Below, one piece after another: positions 60,389 through 64,000 of a stretch of DNA of 64,000 nucleotides. The notes under the pieces are model-generated. The model saw only the letters and a program-made list of their open reading frames with translations, did not search any database and was not told where the DNA came from. Each line of letters opens with the position of its first letter. Position 1 is the first letter of the stretch. Made by a program: the position numbers and the translations under genes. Origin of the DNA: Firmicutes bacterium HGW-Firmicutes-16 (GTDB taxonomy: Bacteria > Bacillota > Clostridia > Oscillospirales > Oscillospiraceae); contig PGZZ01000008.1 in NCBI GenBank assembly GCA_002841545.1, forward strand, positions 57,404-121,403, read 5' to 3'.

Positions 60389-61714
60389 ATGGAAAACGGT
60401 TTCGGTGCACATCAGCTGCAGGAGCAGGAACAGGTTCAAATTCTTTCCCCACGTATGTTGCAATCCCTGCGCGTTTTGCAGATGCCGTCCACCGAGCTTT
60501 ACGACTATCTTATGAAGGAGTTAGAGGAAAATCCTGTAATAACCTTTGATAGCATAGAATACGCCGAAAAATGCCGTCGAAATTCCCACTATATATCCGG
60601 TTCGAACGATGAGTCGGCTCTAGCGGATATAATTGCGGACGACAACTCCTCCCCGATGGTATTGCTGCGCCTACAATTCGCGATGCTTAAGTCCCCTCCG
60701 GCAATCGAGCATATCGGCTACGCCCTTATCTACCTTCTTGATGAGAACGGCTACCTCTATTACGACGATGTCGAACGTCTGGTTCAGGCCACAAACATTT
60801 CTCTCGACGATTTAAAAATTGCGATTGACCTTCTCCATACCCTTGAGCCGGCGGGCGTCGGTGCATTTAACCCTCGTGAATGCATTTTGCTACAACTGGA
60901 GCGTAAAGGGCTCAAAGACAGTGACGCCTGGAAGATCGCGCAGAATCACCTTGAGCTGCTGGGCAAGAACCAGCTTCCGCAGATCGCGAAAAAATCCGGT
61001 ATTCCGCTGCATCGGGTCGTAAACGCCCAGCAGCTTATACGAACACTGAACCCAAAGCCGCTCATGATGGAGGCGACGCACAGGAACAGCGAATATATAG
61101 CCCCTGACATCCGCGTTTTTAAAAAGGAAAAGGCCTTTGTGGTTGAGCTCAACCAGCTCAATTCAGACAGCATCATAATTGACAACACTTATTCAAAGAT
61201 ATATAAGGAAACGGACAATGATACCGTCCGTACCTTCTTGGGCGAAAACATGAAGAAGGCCCAATGGCTGAAGGACAGCATCAGGCAGCGCTGCGAAACT
61301 CTCATGGCCTGCGCTACAGAGCTACTAAAGAGCCAGAGGGAATTTTTTGAGTACGGGCCGGAATTCCTTCTTCCATACAGCCGCAAGGATATGGCGGAAC
61401 AGGTTGGTAGGAGCGAGTCAACTATCAGCCGCGCTCTCAAGGATAAATATGTCGAGTGCGATTGGGGTATGTTCCCGACGGACTATTTTTTCCCGAAGTC
61501 CTCTGTGGAAGCACACCCGATGATGACAAAAAACACTATCGAAAACAGTATCCAGATTATCATCGGCAAGGAAGACAAGCTCTCTCCCCTGAGCGACGAG
61601 GCAATCGTCGATTCGCTAAAACGCCAGGGCATTTCCGTCAGCCGCCGAACCGTGGCAAAATACCGTGACGAGCTGGGTATACCCGCCTCCTCCCGCCGCA
61701 GAGTCTACGCCTGA
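60389..61714 (+). CDS. rpoN: RNA polymerase sigma-54 factor RpoN
   Basis: Alternative sigma factor recognising -24/-12 promoters and requiring an AAA+ activator. Region I is Gln/Leu-rich (LQEQEQVQILSPRMLQSL), and the core-binding domain follows. The DNA-binding part has a helix-turn-helix (MAEQVGRSESTISRAL) and the RpoN box near the C-terminus (RRTVAKYRDELGIP, about 417-430) that reads the -24 element. The ATG at 60389 is eight bases after AGGAGG; the ATG at 60383 is too close. No enhancer-binding activator is in the window, but sigma-54-type promoters precede the 15-26 kb locus. Confidence 0.95.
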   Translation: MENGFGAHQLQEQEQVQILSPRMLQSLRVLQMPSTELYDYLMKELEENPVITFDSIEYAEKCRRNSHYISGSNDESALADIIADDNSSPMVLLRLQFAMLKSPPAIEHIGYALIYLLDENGYLYYDDVERLVQATNISLDDLKIAIDLLHTLEPAGVGAFNPRECILLQLERKGLKDSDAWKIAQNHLELLGKNQLPQIAKKSGIPLHRVVNAQQLIRTLNPKPLMMEATHRNSEYIAPDIRVFKKEKAFVVELNQLNSDSIIIDNTYSKIYKETDNDTVRTFLGENMKKAQWLKDSIRQRCETLMACATELLKSQREFFEYGPEFLLPYSRKDMAEQVGRSESTISRALKDKYVECDWGMFPTDYFFPKSSVEAHPMMTKNTIENSIQIIIGKEDKLSPLSDEAIVDSLKRQGISVSRRTVAKYRDELGIPASSRRRVYA

Positions 61715-61726
61715 GTTGTCGAATAA

Positions 61727-61772
61727 CATAAAAAGAAGGACACCACAAATTGCGGTATCCTTCTTTTTATGT
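61727..61772. terminator. Terminator between rpoN and GNAT gene
   Basis: An imperfect stem with 15 perfect outer base pairs (AAAAAGAAGGA / TCCTTCTTTTT core), giving a T-rich arm on either strand. Confidence 0.85.
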
Positions 61773-61785
61773 TGCATTGCATTCT

Positions 61786-62343
61786 TCATACAAGGACTCC
61801 AACGCGTTCATTCTGCATTGCCCGAATCATCTCGCAGTCGCAGCCTCCGGCGATGTCCTTTGTGATACGACGCTCCATTATGACAGTGTTTCTCCACATC
61901 CCGAAGCGATCCTTTGCAATGCGTTCCCTGTAGCCCACAACGCGGAAACCGCACTTTTCGTGCAGTCTCAGGCTTGCTGCGTTCGTTTGGAATATGCTGG
62001 ACTGAAGAGTCCAGAAGCCGGCCTCCTCGGATTCTTCCACAAGTGCTTTAAGAAGTAATCCACCGACTCCTCTACCTCTGTGATTCGTATCGACGTAGAC
62101 ACTGACCTCAGCGACGCCCTTATAGCATTCACGGGACGAATAGGGAGAAAGCGCCGCCCAGCCCGCGACCTCACCGTCAAACTCCGCTACCAAACGGCAT
62201 TCCCTGATATGGGCTGCGTCCCATGCCTCAAATGATGGGCAGGAAGAGTTGAAGGTTGCATTATTGGTTTGTATTCCCTGATAATAAATTTCAACGACTT
62301 GACTCCAGTCGTCTTTTTCCATCGGACGGACGGTATACTCCAT
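61786..62343 (-). CDS. GNAT-family N-acetyltransferase (phosphinothricin acetyltransferase-like)
   Basis: Cytosolic acetyl-CoA-dependent transferase of 185 residues. The acetyl-CoA binding loop is VDTNHRGRGVGGLLL, followed by SSIFQTNAASLRLHEKCGFRVVGYRE, the pattern of the Pat/Bar (phosphinothricin) subfamily. Many such chromosomal members acetylate amino-acid analogues or have unknown substrates, so resistance is not implied. The ATG at 62343 is seven bases after AGGAGGG. A Cys-rich C-terminal tail (GGCDCEM) is unusual. Confidence 0.82.
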   Translation of the reverse strand: MEYTVRPMEKDDWSQVVEIYYQGIQTNNATFNSSCPSFEAWDAAHIRECRLVAEFDGEVAGWAALSPYSSRECYKGVAEVSVYVDTNHRGRGVGGLLLKALVEESEEAGFWTLQSSIFQTNAASLRLHEKCGFRVVGYRERIAKDRFGMWRNTVIMERRITKDIAGGCDCEMIRAMQNERVGVLV

Positions 62344-62359
62344 CGTCATCCCTCCTAAT

Positions 62360-62380
62360 TGTGACATTGCTCACATTATA
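62360..62380 (-). promoter_or_regulatory. Extended -10 promoter and palindrome upstream of the GNAT gene
   Basis: The minus strand carries TGCTATAAT (extended -10, TATAAT at 62375-62380) overlapping a palindrome TGTGA-N6-TCACA (62360-62375), a likely operator. Confidence 0.5.
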
Positions 62381-62620
62381 GCAGAAAAAGCGCAAAATAC
62401 TATAGGGGAATATGCTGGGAAATGAAAGTATTTATCTTGATATTTATCTGTTTTACGACTGAAATCGACCTACTAAAAAACAGAAATTAGTTGAATAATC
62501 CATTTAATATAGACATTACCTCGCATTGAAAAGTCTCAAAAACAGAAGGCCTAATGTTTTCTGTTTTTGAATTTGCCGCATTTTTAATAGGTTTCTAATA
62601 TTCGTTTAATGATTTATTGC
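62381..62620. other. AT-rich intergenic region, no gene seen
   Basis: About 240 bases without coding potential. The only feature is an imperfect inverted repeat TCAAAAACAGA / TCTGTTTTTGA around 62547-62573. Confidence 0.4.
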
Positions 62621-62649
62621 TTGAATTAATCATTTTAGCTATATATAAT
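62621..62649 (+). promoter_or_regulatory. Sigma-A promoter of the flippase-like gene
   Basis: TTGAAT (62621-62626), 17 bp, TATAAT (62644-62649). The leader carries a 9-bp hairpin (TCGGCAAAA 62715-62723 with TTTTGCCGA 62737-62745). Confidence 0.7.
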
Positions 62650-62768
62650 TACCCAATATGGTAAATCCAGCTATCTAATATGTTCCAAATACGAAAGGGA
62701 CGAGAACGAAAAAATCGGCAAAACTAAAGACATGGATTTTGCCGAATGAACAGAGGTATACATCTTTT

Positions 62769-63884
62769 ATGGAAACAAGCAGTTACAAGGAACGCCCCGA
62801 TACCGAACCGGAGGCAGCGGAAGAACCTGCGAAGAAAAAAGGCAGTGCAAAAAAATATGTATTAAGCGGTGCCTTTCTTGCCGTTTTAATGGCAGTCACC
62901 TTCTATATAATTTTCAGAGACACCTCGATTGATGAGGTTTGGAGTCTGCTTAAAACTGTAAGGCTTCCCTTCGTTTATGCGGGAATGCTTTCGATATTGG
63001 CATATATCTCAGTGCAGGCGTTCATTATCGGCATGGCAGCCGCGTGCATACACATTAAACTCAAGCCGTGGGAAATGCTCCAATATTCCTTTGCCGGTTT
63101 CTTTTACAGCGGTGTGACCCCCTCTTCAACGGGAGGCCAGCCGATGCAGGTCTACCACATGTGTCGCGACAGGCTGAGCGCTTCGAAAACGACTCTGGTA
63201 ATGTTTGTGACAAACATTACCTATCAGTTCGCCGTTGTTCTAATAGGTGTTATCGCGTTTTGCTTTAAACTCAATTACATTGCAAGCATCCACGGCGGTA
63301 TCATTGCGGTCTTTATTATCGGTCTTTCCATTAACCTTGGCATGCTATTATTCTTAGCCGGTGTTTTATTTTCCGAAAACACTCTGAAAAAAGCACTACG
63401 GGGCATAGTATCCTTCCTGTGCAGGATCAGAATAATCAAAAAACCCGAAAAAGCTCTCCGTATCATCAACAAATATCTGGAGGAGTTCGAAGAAGGTGTC
63501 AAACTGATAAAAGCAAACCGAGGACGGTTTTTAATAACACTGCTTGCATCGATTCTTCAATTCCTGTTTTACCACGCCGTACCTTATTTCGTATATAAGG
63601 CCTTCGGGCTTACAGGGTATACGTTTATCGATTTTCTCTCCATAAGCGCGTTTCTTTATGTGGCAGTCTCGATGTTCCCGCTGCCCGGCGCGGTCGGCGC
63701 TGCGGAAAGTGGCTTCGTTCTGTTGTTCGGCCCTCTGTTTGGGAAAATGATATTGCCTGCAATGCTGCTTTCAAGGTTCATAAGCTATTATACAATGCTG
63801 CTTTTAAGCGGCGTGATTTCTGCCTTTGCACAGCTGCGCAAACCGTACAATCTTACAAAAGAGCATAAACTGAAAGTAAAATAA
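62769..63884 (+). CDS. YbhN/MprF-like lysylphosphatidylglycerol synthase TM-region protein (UPF0104)
   Basis: Integral membrane protein of 371 residues with an acidic then basic cytoplasmic N-terminus (about 30 residues) and about eight hydrophobic helices, matching the flippase domain of MprF without the synthase domain. The hallmark segment GFFYSGVTPSSTGGQP near residue 115 and the late PLPGAVGAAESGF motif are present. The substrate is probably a lipid but is unknown. The ATG at 62769 has AGAGG 12 bases upstream; a TTG start at 62739 lies inside a leader hairpin and is less likely. Confidence 0.82.
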   Translation: METSSYKERPDTEPEAAEEPAKKKGSAKKYVLSGAFLAVLMAVTFYIIFRDTSIDEVWSLLKTVRLPFVYAGMLSILAYISVQAFIIGMAAACIHIKLKPWEMLQYSFAGFFYSGVTPSSTGGQPMQVYHMCRDRLSASKTTLVMFVTNITYQFAVVLIGVIAFCFKLNYIASIHGGIIAVFIIGLSINLGMLLFLAGVLFSENTLKKALRGIVSFLCRIRIIKKPEKALRIINKYLEEFEEGVKLIKANRGRFLITLLASILQFLFYHAVPYFVYKAFGLTGYTFIDFLSISAFLYVAVSMFPLPGAVGAAESGFVLLFGPLFGKMILPAMLLSRFISYYTMLLLSGVISAFAQLRKPYNLTKEHKLKVK

Positions 63885-63907
63885 TAAACGAGCCTGCAAG
63901 AGTGAAA

Positions 63908-64000
63908 TGACCCCAAAAAGTTAGACGAATAATTTGTTAAGCAGCCTCGAGGGCTTGTTGTCTGTGAATTGCAGGCGGCAAGCCCTTTAGCTTTGCCTTT
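63908..64000 (-). mobile_element. End of an IS3-family insertion sequence, cut by the window edge
   Basis: The terminal sequence TGACCCCAAAAAGTTAGAC (63908-63926) has the look of an IS3/IS150-group inverted repeat, and the transposase C-terminus is encoded immediately inside it on the minus strand. The rest of the element lies beyond 64000, so its completeness and target duplication cannot be judged. Confidence 0.85.
63937..64000 (-). CDS. IS3-family transposase OrfB, C-terminal fragment
   Basis: Only the last 20 codons are visible, reading KAKLKGLPPAIHRQQALEAA then stop. The IKAKLKGLPP-type ending is characteristic of IS3/IS150 OrfB integrases. The gene continues beyond the window. Confidence 0.85.
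   Translation of the reverse strand, partial: KAKLKGLPPAIHRQQALEAA

Noticed and set aside
61786..62343. Antibiotic or herbicide resistance acetyltransferase
   Set aside because: Only general Pat-like resemblance; chromosomal members often have other substrates.

Overview
The window comes from an endospore-forming Clostridia, probably of the Oscillospirales type. The evidence is a gpr germination protease, a SCIFF ranthipeptide with its radical SAM maturase, HemW and HemZ, a Gram-positive type IV pilus cluster, and Firmicutes-style promoters and ribosome-binding sites. This is inference from gene content; no database was consulted. Two perfect parS sites next to parA/parB suggest the chromosomal origin is not far away.

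Layout. 1-9.1 kb: housekeeping genes (htpG truncated at the left edge, hemW, a VanW-domain surface protein, metG, and convergent mnmG). 9.2-12.5 kb: a GntR/ABC-ATPase/permease operon with its own promoter and repeated operator-like hexamers. 12.6-30 kb: the main accessory region. On the minus strand it carries three tandem paralogous pairs of benzoyl-CoA reductase/2-hydroxyacyl-CoA dehydratase subunits (N/O type). It carries only one activator set: two different BcrA/BadF-type ATPases plus a 2[4Fe-4S] ferredoxin. A CooC-like ATPase, a CsoR-family repressor and a CoA-transferase follow, and two more CoA-transferases are transcribed divergently. Composition, subunit sizes and order are closest to the Bzd-type ATP-dependent benzoyl-CoA reductase. 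A near-perfect sigma-54 promoter precedes the activator operon, a second good one precedes pair 3, and a perfect -24 box with a misplaced -12 precedes pair 2. rpoN itself lies at 60.4 kb.

30-34.9 kb: serS, parB, parA, two parS sites, gpr, rpsT. 35.2-51.1 kb: a type IV pilus locus (pilB, pilT, pilC, major pilin, pilD, a pilM-pilN fusion, pilO, four pilin-like proteins, and a 1138-residue secreted protein). One pilin appears to start at ATT. 51-54.3 kb: a PLP decarboxylase, then the SCIFF peptide and its maturase separated by a terminator-like hairpin. 54.3-64 kb: a membrane diguanylate cyclase, hemZ, a nucleoside-kinase-like protein, a left-handed beta-helix protein, a PAP2 phosphatase, rpoN, a GNAT acetyltransferase, a flippase-like membrane protein, and the end of an IS3-family element at the right edge.

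How the parts may work together (inference): the CoA-transferases could load carboxylates onto CoA. The ferredoxin and ATPase pair could drive low-potential electrons into any of three interchangeable catalytic dimers. Sigma-54 would tie expression to an activator not present in the window. Separately, the diguanylate cyclase and the MshEN-type N-terminus of PilB suggest c-di-GMP control of pili.
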